Of a stretch of DNA of 64,000 bases, positions 35,315 to 46,106 are shown piece after piece. Below the pieces are notes generated by a model. That model saw only the letters and a list, made by a program, of their open reading frames with translations. It was not told the DNA's origin and made no database searches. A program made the translations under genes and the position numbers. The stretch covers positions 310,001 to 374,000 of the forward strand of contig NZ_NWUO01000001.1 in assembly GCF_002895925.1 (NCBI RefSeq), read 5' to 3'. Numbering within the stretch: the first letter of the stretch is position 1; each line of letters begins with the position of its first letter. This DNA is from Mixta theicola. Lineage in GTDB: Bacteria; Pseudomonadota; Gammaproteobacteria; Enterobacterales; Enterobacteriaceae.

Positions 35315-38300
35315 TTACATTTCGTGCGGCGGCGGCGCAAGAACTTCACGGTTACCGTTATGCCCAGGCGCAGAGACGATAGCCTGGACTTCCATCTGCT
35401 CAATAATGCGCGCTGCGCGGTTATAACCGATACGGAACTGGCGCTGAACGCCGGAAATCGAAGCACGGCGTTTTTCCACCACAAACGAGACCGCCTGATC
35501 GAACAGCGGATCCAGCTCCTCATCGCCGCCATCCAGCCCCAGGCCGCCGCCGTCGCCTTCTTCACCGGCGGTAATGCTTTCAATATACTGCGGCCGACCG
35601 CGCGCTTTCCAGTCCTGCACCACCGCATGCACTTCCTGATCGCGCACAAAAGCTCCGTGAACACGCACCGGAATCGAGGAGTTTGGCGGCATATAGAGCA
35701 TATCGCCCATCCCCAGCAGGGATTCAGCGCCACTCTGATCGAGAATGGTGCGGGAGTCAATTTTGCTGGAGACGGTAAAGGCGATACGTGTCGGAATGTT
35801 GGCCTTAATCAGACCGGTAATAACGTCTACCGACGGCCGCTGCGTTGCCAGCACCAGATGGATCCCCGCGGCACGCGCCTTCTGGGCCAAACGCGCAATC
35901 AGCTCTTCCACTTTTTTGCCTACCGCCATCATCAGATCGGCAAACTCATCGACCATGACTACGATATATGGCAGCTTCTCCAGCGTCGGCGGCAGCGTAT
36001 CCATACTGTCGCCAGGCTTCCAGAACGGATCCGGGATTGGGCGTCCCATCGCCTCCGCCAGCTCGATTTTCTCGTTGTAGCCCGCCAGATTTCGTACGCC
36101 GAGCGCCGACATTAACTTATAACGACGCTCCATCTCGCCAACGCTCCAGCGCAACGCGTTAGCCGCATCTTTCATGTCGGTCACCACTTCCGTCAGCAGA
36201 TGTGGAATACCTTCATAAACGGAGAGTTCCAGCATTTTCGGATCGATCATGATAAAGCGCACCTGCTCCGGCGTCGCTTTATAAAGCATACTGATGATCA
36301 TCGCGTTCACGCCTACCGACTTACCGGAACCGGTGGTACCGGCCACCAACAGGTGAGGCATTTTTGCCAGATCGGCCACCACCGGCTGGCCCGCAATATC
36401 TTTACCCAGCACCACAGAAAGCGGCGAAGGATTATCACGAAAGCTGGCGCAGTCGAGCACTTCACGCAGGTAGACGGTCTGACGATGTTTATTCGGCAGT
36501 TCGAGGCCGACATAAGGCTTGCCAGGAATAACTTCGACCACGCGCACCGCGACCGCTGAAAGCGAACGGGCCAGATCGCGCGACAGATTAGAAATGCGCG
36601 CAGCCTTGACGCCAGGGGCTAAATCCAGTTCAAAGCGGGTAATGACCGGGCCAGGCGAAATGCCCACCACTTCTGCTTTGACCCGATAATCGGCCAGGCG
36701 CGCCTCAACCAGACGGGCAGTCTGTTCCAGCGCAAACATATCTACCGGCTCCTCTTCCGCTGGCGGCGATGTTAACAGATCGAGCGTCGGCAATGGCGTA
36801 GTCGGTTTGTACGTTGGCTGCTCATGACGCATCAGGAAAGGATGAATCAGGCTATCCGCCAGCGATTCGTTGCTTTCAGGCTGTGGCGCAACGTCGGCGG
36901 CGGCAGGCGTAAAGGCTGACGATGCGCTATTTTGCCACTGAGAAGCGGGCGGCTCGGCTACGCGCTGAACCGGTTCGATCGGTTGCGGCACCTGCGGCAC
37001 CGGGATGCCCGTCGGCTGAGAGGCATAACGCGGCTCTGCCGCCGGTTGCTGCCACTGCGGCTCCGCTACCGGCATTGCTGGCTCAGGCGTCGCGGCAATG
37101 GTAAATAGCGGCTCGCCTGGGCCATCATCAATCAGATCTTCCACCGGAGAAAAATCGAAAGCGGCAGCGGGATCGATCGTAAAGGCTGGGGCATCATGCG
37201 GCGGCGTTGCGGCTTCCTGCGCAGGAACCTCAGCCGACGGTTCATTACGCTGCTGCAGCGCATTATTCTGCGGCTGATGTTGATAAGTGACGTCGGGCTG
37301 CGTTGGCTGAACATAACGTTGCTGAACGTTAGCCTCTTGCTGCGCGTCAGGCAGCGCCGGGTTAGCCGGTTCAGGATGCGCGTAACGCTGCTGCTGCTGC
37401 TGCGCGAACTGCTGCGCCAGTGCCGCCTGCTGCGACGCACTTTCATCCTCTTCAGCGGCATAGCCTGTGCCGTAACGCGCCTGCTGCTGCGCCATAAACG
37501 CATCGCGTAACTGATTTTCGTCGTCGGCCATTATCTGTTCATCGTCAGGCTGGGACGACGCCTGTTGCTGAGCCTCCTGCTTAGCTTTCTCCTCTGCCAG
37601 CCGCTGGGAAGGCAGCTTAATGCCCCAGGAGGCCAGCTCACGGCGCGTAGGCAATTTAACCGGTTTGGGGCGCGGAAGCTCAGGGCCGATGCCCTGTTTA
37701 ATCTGGGGATTAATTTCTTCGGGCGCGCTGACAGGCATAAAGGGAGCGGCGACGCTTTGCGTAGCGGCGGCGGTGGCAGCTGCACTCTGCGCTGGCGATG
37801 AGGTTGTCGCCTCCTGCCAGTCACCCATTTGCGGGCCATCCTCTTCTACTGCCGGCATGAAAGCGGCGGTAGACTGCTGAGGCATTTCAAATCGATAAAG
37901 CGGCGGCGTAGCACCTGCGCTTTCCGTTTGGGCGACCGCGTGCGGCGCCGGGGAAGCTGTCACTATCGCTGCGCTATCGCGTGTCGGCGCAACCGGCTGT
38001 GCCGCGTTTTGCTGTTCTGCCAGTGCCGGCACAGCAGCGACCTGCTGCGCTGCAGCATTGGCTAACGGCTGAGCGGGCGCCGAAACTCCGGCGTGGGGCT
38101 GAGCGGCCACAGCGCTGGCGGCAACCGGCGCTTTAGCAAACAGGGGATCGTCTTCCGCCTCTTCCGCGTCATTTTCAACGGGATGTAGCTTACGCGGCGG
38201 CGACAGCAGAATATCATCGTCTTCATCCAGCTGAACCGCACGTTTAATCGTGGGGGCTGGACGATCGTTATCATCTTCATGCCAGGCTTCATCAGCGCGC

Positions 38301-38914
38301 GAACGATTGCTGGCAAAAGTTAGCACGCCCATCACGACCGCACCGATTTTCTCGGCAATCGTCAGCCAGGACCAACCGGTATACAGGGTTAATCCCGCCG
38401 CCCAAAGGCACAGCAAGGCCAGCGTTCCGCCAGCGCCGTTCAACCAGGGCGCCATAGCGTTACTGACCAGACTGCCGATTACCCCGCCTGAGGCAAAGTA
38501 CCAAATATCATCAGCATTAAGCGCGGCGAGCCCACAGGTGGTCACCACCAGCGCCAGCACGCCAATCAGACGCAGGCCGACTGCGAAATAGTCAATATAA
38601 TCCTGGCGATCGCGCTGCCGGAAGGTAATCCAGCACAGGCCAAGGATCACGGGCGGAATGGCGTACGCCATCACCCCAAAAATAAACAGTAGCGTATCGG
38701 CCAGCCAGGCGCCGACGCTGCCGCCCAGATTATGGATGGGTTCATGCCAGGCGGTCTGAGACCAACTGGGATCGGAAGGATTAAAACTAACCAGCGCCAC
38801 CATCAAATAGACAGCAAACAGCGCAACAAGGATCAGCAACGCTTCGAGCAGACGGCGACCACTACTAAGCGGCTTAAGTGACACTTCTTTATCTTCTGTA
38901 TATTCCTGGCTCAA
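35315..38914 (-). CDS. ftsK: DNA translocase FtsK
   Basis: 1199 residues, shorter than E. coli (1329). Septal DNA pump that clears chromosomes at division and activates XerCD at dif. Four membrane segments fill about the first 200 residues. A Gln/Pro/Ala-rich linker follows (about 220-680), where all the shortening lies. The motor has Walker A GTTGSGKS at residues 859-866 and Walker [11 protein letters not shown] around Asp989. A C-terminal gamma winged helix ([19 protein letters not shown]) reads KOPS sequences. The start at 38914 has AGGAAACA-like purines nearby and a LexA-type box upstream. Confidence 0.98.
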   Translation of the reverse strand: MSQEYTEDKEVSLKPLSSGRRLLEALLILVALFAVYLMVALVSFNPSDPSWSQTAWHEPIHNLGGSVGAWLADTLLFIFGVMAYAIPPVILGLCWITFRQRDRQDYIDYFAVGLRLIGVLALVVTTCGLAALNADDIWYFASGGVIGSLVSNAMAPWLNGAGGTLALLCLWAAGLTLYTGWSWLTIAEKIGAVVMGVLTFASNRSRADEAWHEDDNDRPAPTIKRAVQLDEDDDILLSPPRKLHPVENDAEEAEDDPLFAKAPVAASAVAAQPHAGVSAPAQPLANAAAQQVAAVPALAEQQNAAQPVAPTRDSAAIVTASPAPHAVAQTESAGATPPLYRFEMPQQSTAAFMPAVEEDGPQMGDWQEATTSSPAQSAAATAAATQSVAAPFMPVSAPEEINPQIKQGIGPELPRPKPVKLPTRRELASWGIKLPSQRLAEEKAKQEAQQQASSQPDDEQIMADDENQLRDAFMAQQQARYGTGYAAEEDESASQQAALAQQFAQQQQQRYAHPEPANPALPDAQQEANVQQRYVQPTQPDVTYQHQPQNNALQQRNEPSAEVPAQEAATPPHDAPAFTIDPAAAFDFSPVEDLIDDGPGEPLFTIAATPEPAMPVAEPQWQQPAAEPRYASQPTGIPVPQVPQPIEPVQRVAEPPASQWQNSASSAFTPAAADVAPQPESNESLADSLIHPFLMRHEQPTYKPTTPLPTLDLLTSPPAEEEPVDMFALEQTARLVEARLADYRVKAEVVGISPGPVITRFELDLAPGVKAARISNLSRDLARSLSAVAVRVVEVIPGKPYVGLELPNKHRQTVYLREVLDCASFRDNPSPLSVVLGKDIAGQPVVADLAKMPHLLVAGTTGSGKSVGVNAMIISMLYKATPEQVRFIMIDPKMLELSVYEGIPHLLTEVVTDMKDAANALRWSVGEMERRYKLMSALGVRNLAGYNEKIELAEAMGRPIPDPFWKPGDSMDTLPPTLEKLPYIVVMVDEFADLMMAVGKKVEELIARLAQKARAAGIHLVLATQRPSVDVITGLIKANIPTRIAFTVSSKIDSRTILDQSGAESLLGMGDMLYMPPNSSIPVRVHGAFVRDQEVHAVVQDWKARGRPQYIESITAGEEGDGGGLGLDGGDEELDPLFDQAVSFVVEKRRASISGVQRQFRIGYNRAARIIEQMEVQAIVSAPGHNGNREVLAPPPHEM

Positions 38915-38976
38915 GAGAACACTCCAGGTACCTGTAAACTATGAAGGAAACAGCGCCGGGCTAACCGACGCTGTGC

Positions 38977-38992
38977 CTGTATGAATTCACAG
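38977..38992 (-). promoter_or_regulatory. LexA (SOS) box upstream of ftsK
   Basis: CTGT-ATGAATTC-ACAG is an exact CTGT-N8-ACAG LexA-type dyad, 63 bp before the ftsK start. E. coli ftsK (dinH) is SOS-induced, so the box fits. It lies in the 118-bp lrp-ftsK gap. Confidence 0.7.
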
Positions 38993-39032
38993 GAGTGTAC
39001 CGAATACCACCAGGTTTTGCACCTGTCCTGTG

Positions 39033-39527
39033 TTATCGCGTTTTAATAACCAAACGGTTACTCTGTTTGACTTCTTCCATCACCACATAAGTACGCGTAT
39101 CGTTCACGCCTGGCAGGCGCAGCAGGGTTTCACCCAGCAGTTTACGGTAGGCGGACATATCCGGTACGCGGGTTTTCAGCAGGTAGTCAAAATCACCGGA
39201 AACGAGGTGACACTCTTGAGTTTCCTCAAGTTTTTGCACGGCGGCGTTAAATTGTTCAAACACGTCAGGCGCACCGCGATTCAGAGTAATCTCAACGAAA
39301 ACCAGCAGCGATGCGTCAAGATAGTGAGGATTGAGCAACGCGGTATAGCCAAGAATAAAGCCCTGACGTTCCAGGCGGCGTACGCGTTCAAGGCATGGCG
39401 TGGGCGATAAGCCGACGCGTTTTGAAAGCTCAACGTTAGAAATACGACCATCCTTCTGCAGCTCATTCAGGATATTTCTGTCGATTCTGTCGAGGTCTTT
39501 TCCGGGGCGTTTTTTATTGTCTACCAT
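39033..39527 (-). CDS. lrp: Leucine-responsive regulatory protein Lrp
   Basis: 164 residues, as in E. coli. Global feast/famine regulator of amino acid and pilus genes. N-terminal helix-turn-helix (NVELSKRVGLSPTPCLERV, about 30-48) and C-terminal RAM (ligand-binding/octamer) domain with GDFDYLLKTRVPDM. It is divergent from trxB over a 522-bp gap. The first 11 residues are the lysine-rich tail typical of enterobacterial Lrp. Confidence 0.98.
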   Translation of the reverse strand: MVDNKKRPGKDLDRIDRNILNELQKDGRISNVELSKRVGLSPTPCLERVRRLERQGFILGYTALLNPHYLDASLLVFVEITLNRGAPDVFEQFNAAVQKLEETQECHLVSGDFDYLLKTRVPDMSAYRKLLGETLLRLPGVNDTRTYVVMEEVKQSNRLVIKTR

Positions 39528-39770
39528 TATTATTGTCTCTCTTCATTCCTTCCCTTTACCTGCCATACCCTGAACGAAATCAATGTGCAGGGTCTTTCGT
39601 CAGTGAAGACATAGAGCCTGTTGCTGTTGCAGCGCCCATCCGCATGACGCATGCTGTCTGTCCACACCATGCGTCATTACGAATGACAGACTGAGTTTAT
39701 TCGGCGTTGTACGCAAAAGCTGGTACGAAACTCTGTTTACATAGCCCAAATATTCTCTGCTTCCCACAAT

Positions 39771-39799
39771 GTTTTCGCAAAAGCGCAGGCGATTGTCAA
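39771..39799 (-). promoter_or_regulatory. Candidate lrp promoter with long leader
   Basis: On the minus strand a perfect TTGACA (39799-39794) is followed after 17 bp by a weak -10 (GAAAAC, 39776-39771). A start near 39764 would give a leader of about 240 nt, like the long lrp leader of E. coli. The rest of the 39528-40049 gap shows no gene; a trxB -10 (TACAAT, 40008-40013) lies at its right end. Confidence 0.45.
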
Positions 39800-40001
39800 A
39801 GCAAAACATTGAAAATCAGGAGAACATGCCAACCCTCAGCGGACACGGCCATTTTTAACCGGTTATTTTGCGCGTTTTGCCTGCAATTTAATTTTTGAAG
39901 GCGATTTTTGAGCGCTCTCTCTGTGCCTGCCGCACTTTATCGATGAAACCTGTTGCATCAATTGTTAACAAAATCGCAGAACGCTTTTTTTGCAGCGTTA
40001 A

Positions 40002-41018
<1,017 letters not shown>

Positions 41019-41046
41019 CTTGTTAATTAACTGATCTTATTTTTCT

Positions 41047-41075
41047 GAGGCGACGGTTCAACAGTCGCCTTTTTT
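41047..41075 (+). terminator. Intrinsic terminator of trxB
   Basis: AGGCGAC (41047-41053) pairs with GTCGCCT (41063-41069) and a run of T follows. Confidence 0.9.
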
Positions 41076-41163
41076 CTTCCCGCCATGCTACATTGCCTGC
41101 GCCTCTACTGGCATATTCCCTGGCGATATTGGCCAGCCTGTTTTTCTTGGGAAACGGCCCCGG

Positions 41164-42933
41164 ATGGAAAAGAAACGTCAACACCAACTCACCCGCTGGC
41201 TGCGTCAGCAACGTCTGTACGCCCGCCCCTGGACTACCATTTCTACGCTGCTGGGCTTATTAAGCGCCCTGTTGATTATTGCTCAGGCATGGCTGCTGGC
41301 AACCCTGATGCATCATCTGATTAGCGAGCAACAGCCGCGCGCTCAATGGCTGACATCCATGTTCCTGCTTCTGCTCTGTTTTGCGGCGCGCGCCCTGCTT
41401 AGCTGGCTACGTGAACAGGCGGGCTATCGGGCGGGAGAGCAAATACGGCGCACCCTACGCAAACAGGTGCTCGACCGTTTACAGCAGCTGGGCCCCGCCT
41501 GGGTTCAGGAAAAGCCCGTCGGCAGTTGGGCAAGCCTGCTGCTGGAGCAGACGGAAGAGATGCAGGACTATTATGCGCGTTATCTGCCGCAGATGACGTT
41601 AGCCGTTCTGATCCCCGGCCTGATCCTGCTGGTGATTTTCCCGGTGAACTGGGCCGCCGGATTGATTCTGTTGGCCACGGCCCCGCTTATCCCGCTGTTT
41701 ATGGCGCTGGTGGGCATGGGGGCCGCCGATGCGAACCGGCGTAATTTCCTTGCGCTGGCGCGGCTTAGCGGCGATTTTCTCGATCGGCTGCGTGGCTTAG
41801 ATACGCTGCGTCTGTTTCATCGCGGCGCGGCGGAAACGCGTTCGATTGCCGCCGCTTCTGAGGATTTCCGGCAGCGCACGATGGAGGTGCTCAGGCTGGC
41901 TTTTTTGTCATCGGCGGTGCTGGAATTTTTCGCCTCGATCTCTATCGCTATTGTTGCCGTCTATTTTGGCTTTACCTATCTGGGCGAGCTGAATTTTGGT
42001 CATTATGGCACCAGCGTTACGCTGTTTGCCGGCTTTCTGGCGTTAATTCTGGCTCCGGAATTTTTCCAGCCGCTGCGCGATCTGGGCACTTTTTATCATG
42101 CTAAAGCCCAGGCGGTAGGCGCGGCCGATGCGCTGCATTCTTTTCTCTCCTCCCGGCAAGAGGCCGTGATAACGGAGGGTAAGCAAGCGCTGCCGCTTAA
42201 TCAGCCGCTCCGGATCGACGCCAGCGGGTTAATGATTATAGCTCCGAACGGAACCGTGCTTGCTGGGCCGCTGGATTTCTCTTTGCCGCCAGGCCAGCGT
42301 GTGGCGCTGGTTGGTCAAAGCGGCGCAGGAAAAAGCTCGCTAATCAATGTGCTGCTGGGCTTTCTGCCTTATCAGGGTTCGTTACGGATTAATGGTTTCG
42401 AGCTACGCGATCTTCAACGTCACGACTGGCATCGGCTTCTCGCCTGGGTAGGCCAAAATCCCCATCTGCCGGCTCTTACGGTGCGCGACAATATTCTCAA
42501 CGGCCAGCAGGTTTCTGCGGCGCGCTTGCAGGAAGTGCTCGCGTTAGCCGGCGTCGATGAGTTTATTTCCCGGCTTCCGCTGGGGCTGGAGAGCGAAACG
42601 GGCGATCGGGCTGCAGGCCTGTCGGTCGGTCAGGCGCAGCGGATCGCCGTGGCGCGTGCGCTATTAAAACCCTGTCAGCTGTTATTGCTGGATGAACCGG
42701 GTGCCAGTCTGGATGCGCGTAGTGAACAGCATGTGATGCGGGCGCTGCTGACCGCCTCACATCAGCAAACAACGCTGTTGGTGACGCACCAGTTAAATGA
42801 GCTGGCGCAGTGGGATGAAATCTGGGTCATGCGCGATGGTCGCATTATTCAACAGGGCAGCTGGCAGCAGCTAACCAGCCAGGCTGGACCCTTTGCCCAA
42901 CTGCTGACACATCGTCAGGGAGAAATAGCCTGA
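41164..42933 (+). CDS. cydD: ABC transporter subunit CydD
   Basis: 589 residues (E. coli 588). Half of the CydDC heterodimer required for assembly of cytochrome bd; it has been described as a cysteine/glutathione exporter and more recently as a haem transporter. Six membrane helices, then an ATPase domain with Walker A GQSGAGKSSL, signature LSVGQAQRIAVAR and Walker B LLLLDEPGASLD. The stop overlaps the cydC start by one base (TGATG). Confidence 0.97.
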   Translation: MEKKRQHQLTRWLRQQRLYARPWTTISTLLGLLSALLIIAQAWLLATLMHHLISEQQPRAQWLTSMFLLLLCFAARALLSWLREQAGYRAGEQIRRTLRKQVLDRLQQLGPAWVQEKPVGSWASLLLEQTEEMQDYYARYLPQMTLAVLIPGLILLVIFPVNWAAGLILLATAPLIPLFMALVGMGAADANRRNFLALARLSGDFLDRLRGLDTLRLFHRGAAETRSIAAASEDFRQRTMEVLRLAFLSSAVLEFFASISIAIVAVYFGFTYLGELNFGHYGTSVTLFAGFLALILAPEFFQPLRDLGTFYHAKAQAVGAADALHSFLSSRQEAVITEGKQALPLNQPLRIDASGLMIIAPNGTVLAGPLDFSLPPGQRVALVGQSGAGKSSLINVLLGFLPYQGSLRINGFELRDLQRHDWHRLLAWVGQNPHLPALTVRDNILNGQQVSAARLQEVLALAGVDEFISRLPLGLESETGDRAAGLSVGQAQRIAVARALLKPCQLLLLDEPGASLDARSEQHVMRALLTASHQQTTLLVTHQLNELAQWDEIWVMRDGRIIQQGSWQQLTSQAGPFAQLLTHRQGEIA

Positions 42934-44663
42934 TGGCAAAATTACGCCCTTTTCTACGGCTGTATCGCCGTCATAGCTGGCGTCTGCTGGCAGGCGTGTT
43001 ATTGGCTATTGTAACGTTGCTGGCCAGTACGGGGCTGCTAACGCTTTCGGGTTGGTTTTTAGCGGCTTCATCGCTGGCAGGCACTGCGGGGCTTTACAGC
43101 TTTAACTATATGCTGCCCGCAGCAGGCGTGCGCGGCGCGGCCATTATCCGCACCGTCGCGCGCTATTTTGAACGCCTGATCAGCCATGACGGGACGTTTC
43201 GCGTGTTGCAGCACCTGCGTGTTTTTACCTTTAGCCGTCTGCTGCCGCTATCGCCCGCAGGGCTTACCCGCCTGCGCCAGGGTGACTTACTGAACCGTTT
43301 CGTTGCCGATGTCGATACGCTCGATCACCTTTATTTACGGGTTATTTCGCCGTTCTGCGGTGCGCTGGTGGTCATCATAGTGGTCACCCTGGGATTGTGC
43401 TGGCTGGATGTCTCGCTGTCGCTGACGCTGGGCACCAGTATGCTGTTGACGCTGCTGCTGCTTCCACCGCTGTTTTATCGCGCCGGGCGGTCATCAGGCG
43501 AGATCATTACCGCTGAGCGTGCGCGTTATCGTCTGCAGCTGACCCACTGGCTGCAGGCGCAGGCAGAGCTTTCGCTGTATGGCAGCGTTAGAGCCTGGCG
43601 TTCGCAGCTGGATGCGGTGGAACAACGCTGGCAACAAGCGCAGCGCAGGCAGGCCAGCCTGACGGGGCTGTCGCAGGCCCTGTTGCTGCTGATTAGCGGC
43701 GCGACGGTAACTTTGTTGCTCTGGCTTAGCGCTGGCGGCGTGGGTGACTGGCCGCAGCCCGGCGCGTTGATTGCCCTGCTGGTTTTTTGCAGCCTGGCGG
43801 CATTCGAAGCGTTAGCGCCGGTTGGCACGGCCTTTCAGCACCTTGGACAGGTTTTTGCCTCCGCTGAGCGTATCAGCCAGCTTATCGATCAAACGCCCGC
43901 GGTACAGTTCCCAGCTAAGCAAAGCGATGATATTCCTGCACCCGGTACGCTGGCGTTAAAACAGGTCACCTTTTCATATCCGGATACGGTTTCCCCTGCC
44001 CTGCAGCGCCTGACGCTGAAGGTTAACAACGGCGAGACTATTGCGCTGCTCGGCCCTACCGGCTGTGGCAAGAGCACGCTGCTGCAGCTGTTGACGCGTG
44101 CATGGGATCCGCAGCAGGGCGAGATTTGGCTACAGGGCATCCCATTAGGTCAGTGGAGCGAACCGGCTTTACGCGCGGCAATTAGCGTGGTCAGCCAGCG
44201 GGTTGATCTGTTTAACCAGACATTACGCGATAATTTATTACTGGCCGCGCCGGGCAGTAGCAATGAAGCCCTGAGCGCCGTGCTGGCACAGGTTGGTCTG
44301 GAAAAGTTGCTGGACGGCGCAGGGTTAAACGCCTGGCTGGGTGAAGGCGGCCGCCAGCTGTCCGGCGGCGAATTACGCCGTCTGGCTATCGCACGGGCGC
44401 TGTTGCACAACGGGCCGATTATGCTGCTGGATGAACCTACCGAAGGGCTGGATGCCGAGACGGAGCAGCATATCCTGGCGCTGCTGGCTCAGGTTACCGC
44501 CAACAAAACGGTGATTATCGTGACGCATCGCCTGCAGGGGCTGGATAAGGTCGATCGGATTTACGTAATGGATCAGGGTGAGATTATCGAACAGGGAACT
44601 CACCCGGAATTAATGGCAAAAGGCGGACGCTACTGGCATTTTCAGCAGCGGTTTACGCTATAG
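42933..44663 (+). CDS. cydC: ABC transporter subunit CydC
   Basis: 576 residues (E. coli 573). Partner of CydD. Six membrane helices, Walker A GPTGCGKSTLL, signature LSGGELRRLAIAR, Walker B IMLLDEPTEGLD, switch VTHRLQ. Translationally coupled to cydD. Confidence 0.97.
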   Translation: MAKLRPFLRLYRRHSWRLLAGVLLAIVTLLASTGLLTLSGWFLAASSLAGTAGLYSFNYMLPAAGVRGAAIIRTVARYFERLISHDGTFRVLQHLRVFTFSRLLPLSPAGLTRLRQGDLLNRFVADVDTLDHLYLRVISPFCGALVVIIVVTLGLCWLDVSLSLTLGTSMLLTLLLLPPLFYRAGRSSGEIITAERARYRLQLTHWLQAQAELSLYGSVRAWRSQLDAVEQRWQQAQRRQASLTGLSQALLLLISGATVTLLLWLSAGGVGDWPQPGALIALLVFCSLAAFEALAPVGTAFQHLGQVFASAERISQLIDQTPAVQFPAKQSDDIPAPGTLALKQVTFSYPDTVSPALQRLTLKVNNGETIALLGPTGCGKSTLLQLLTRAWDPQQGEIWLQGIPLGQWSEPALRAAISVVSQRVDLFNQTLRDNLLLAAPGSSNEALSAVLAQVGLEKLLDGAGLNAWLGEGGRQLSGGELRRLAIARALLHNGPIMLLDEPTEGLDAETEQHILALLAQVTANKTVIIVTHRLQGLDKVDRIYVMDQGEIIEQGTHPELMAKGGRYWHFQQRFTL

Positions 44664-44696
44664 TCATAGCTTCTGAGACTACGGGGTTTTCGGAAA

Positions 44697-45419
44697 ATGC
44701 GACTGATTCAGCTGTCACGTGAATCGCTTAACTTTCCGCCGCCGGAAATGGCGCTGCGTGAACCAAATGGCCTGCTGGCGATGGGCGGCGATCTGAGTCC
44801 TGCACGTTTACTAAACGCCTACTATCGCGGGATTTTCCCCTGGTTTTCACCAGGCGACCCGATTTTATGGTGGTCGCCCGATCCGCGTGCGGTATTAATT
44901 CCAGATGCGTTTCATTGCAGCCGTAGCATGCAGCGGTTTCATCGTCGCTCGCCTTATCGCATCACCATGAATCGTGCGTTTGCTGAGGTGATTGAGGGCT
45001 GTGCCAGCGATCGTGACGAAGGAACCTGGATCACCCCGGAAGTAAAACGCGCCTGGTGGCGTCTGCACGATCTGGGCCATGCACATTCGATCGAAGTCTG
45101 GCGCGATCGGGAACTGGTCGGCGGAATGTATGGCCTGGCGCTGGGGCAGATTTTTTGCGGCGAGTCGATGTTCAGCCGTAGTGAAAACGCATCCAAAACC
45201 GCGCTGCTGGTATTTTGTCAGCATTTTACCCAACACGGCGGCCAGCTGATTGATTGTCAGGTGTTAAATCCGCATACCGCATCGCTCGGGGCAAAAGAGA
45301 TGGCGCGTACCGACTATTTGCTGGCGCTTAGCCGCCTGGCGAAAGCGTCGGTTAACGAAGCCTGCTGGTGTACTGATACGCTTTTTCCCCCTGAGCCGAT
45401 GTTTTGCACGCAACGGTGA
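44697..45419 (+). CDS. aat: Leucyl/phenylalanyl-tRNA-protein transferase Aat
   Basis: 240 residues (E. coli 234). Adds Leu or Phe to N-terminal Lys/Arg, making N-degrons delivered by ClpS to ClpAP. Conserved [20 protein letters not shown]-type and IFPWF blocks at the N-terminus; FCGESMFSR in the acyltransferase core. The enzyme that makes the degron (aat) and the machines that read it (clpS, clpA) are within 4 kb here, as in E. coli. It follows cydC by 33 bp. Confidence 0.97.
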   Translation: MRLIQLSRESLNFPPPEMALREPNGLLAMGGDLSPARLLNAYYRGIFPWFSPGDPILWWSPDPRAVLIPDAFHCSRSMQRFHRRSPYRITMNRAFAEVIEGCASDRDEGTWITPEVKRAWWRLHDLGHAHSIEVWRDRELVGGMYGLALGQIFCGESMFSRSENASKTALLVFCQHFTQHGGQLIDCQVLNPHTASLGAKEMARTDYLLALSRLAKASVNEACWCTDTLFPPEPMFCTQR

Positions 45420-45425
45420 GGAATG

Positions 45426-45434
45426 GTGGTATAA
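45426..45434 (+). promoter_or_regulatory. infA distal promoter P1, extended -10
   Basis: TGGTATAAT is a perfect TGnTATAAT extended -10 element, just past the aat stop. E. coli infA also has two promoters. Confidence 0.6.
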
Positions 45435-45634
45435 TAGGAAAGTTTGGTATGTCGTCCGTTTATTGCGTAAGCGCATCGGAATTACCAGGCTGGGAATCAC
45501 CACGCATCTTCAGAACTGTTTTCTGGCTGTGGCCGGTTAATAGATTCTTAGCCGCTATTCCCCCTCGCTAACGTCATTGTCATCAGACGACGAAAGTTAT
45601 GCCTGTATGCTGCGCTACAGGTGCATGCGGGCGT

Positions 45635-45643
45635 TGGTATAAT
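45635..45643 (+). promoter_or_regulatory. infA proximal promoter P2, extended -10
   Basis: A second perfect TGGTATAAT extended -10 lies about 80 bp before infA. The 305-bp aat-infA gap shows no gene. Confidence 0.65.
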
Positions 45644-45664
45644 AACCAACAATTCTTTACATAA

Positions 45665-45943
<279 letters not shown>

Positions 45944-45986
45944 TAACGTCCTGCGTTAATCTGAACATTAACGCCTGACTGATAAT

Positions 45987-46016
45987 AAAGGCCAGATTAT
46001 CTGGCCTTTTGCTTTT
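45987..46016 (+). terminator. Intrinsic terminator of infA
   Basis: AAAGGCCAG (45987-45995) pairs with CTGGCCTTT (46001-46009), then TTTGCTTTT. Confidence 0.88.
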
Positions 46017-46065
46017 GCGATGCTTTAATGCGCGCTCTGCTCTTCTTACCGATGCGCGGACGAAA

Positions 46066-46097
46066 AAAAGGCCGGATTAATCCGGCCTTTTGCTTTT
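46066..46097 (-). terminator. Terminator of clpA (bidirectional)
   Basis: AAAGGCCGGA (46067-46076) pairs perfectly with TCCGGCCTTT (46081-46090). The A run at 46063-46069 gives a T run on the minus strand, ending clpA. The 163-bp infA-clpA gap holds only these two terminators; the tRNA-Ser gene (serW) that E. coli has here is not present. Confidence 0.88.
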
Positions 46098-46106
46098 CTG
46101 CTGCGC

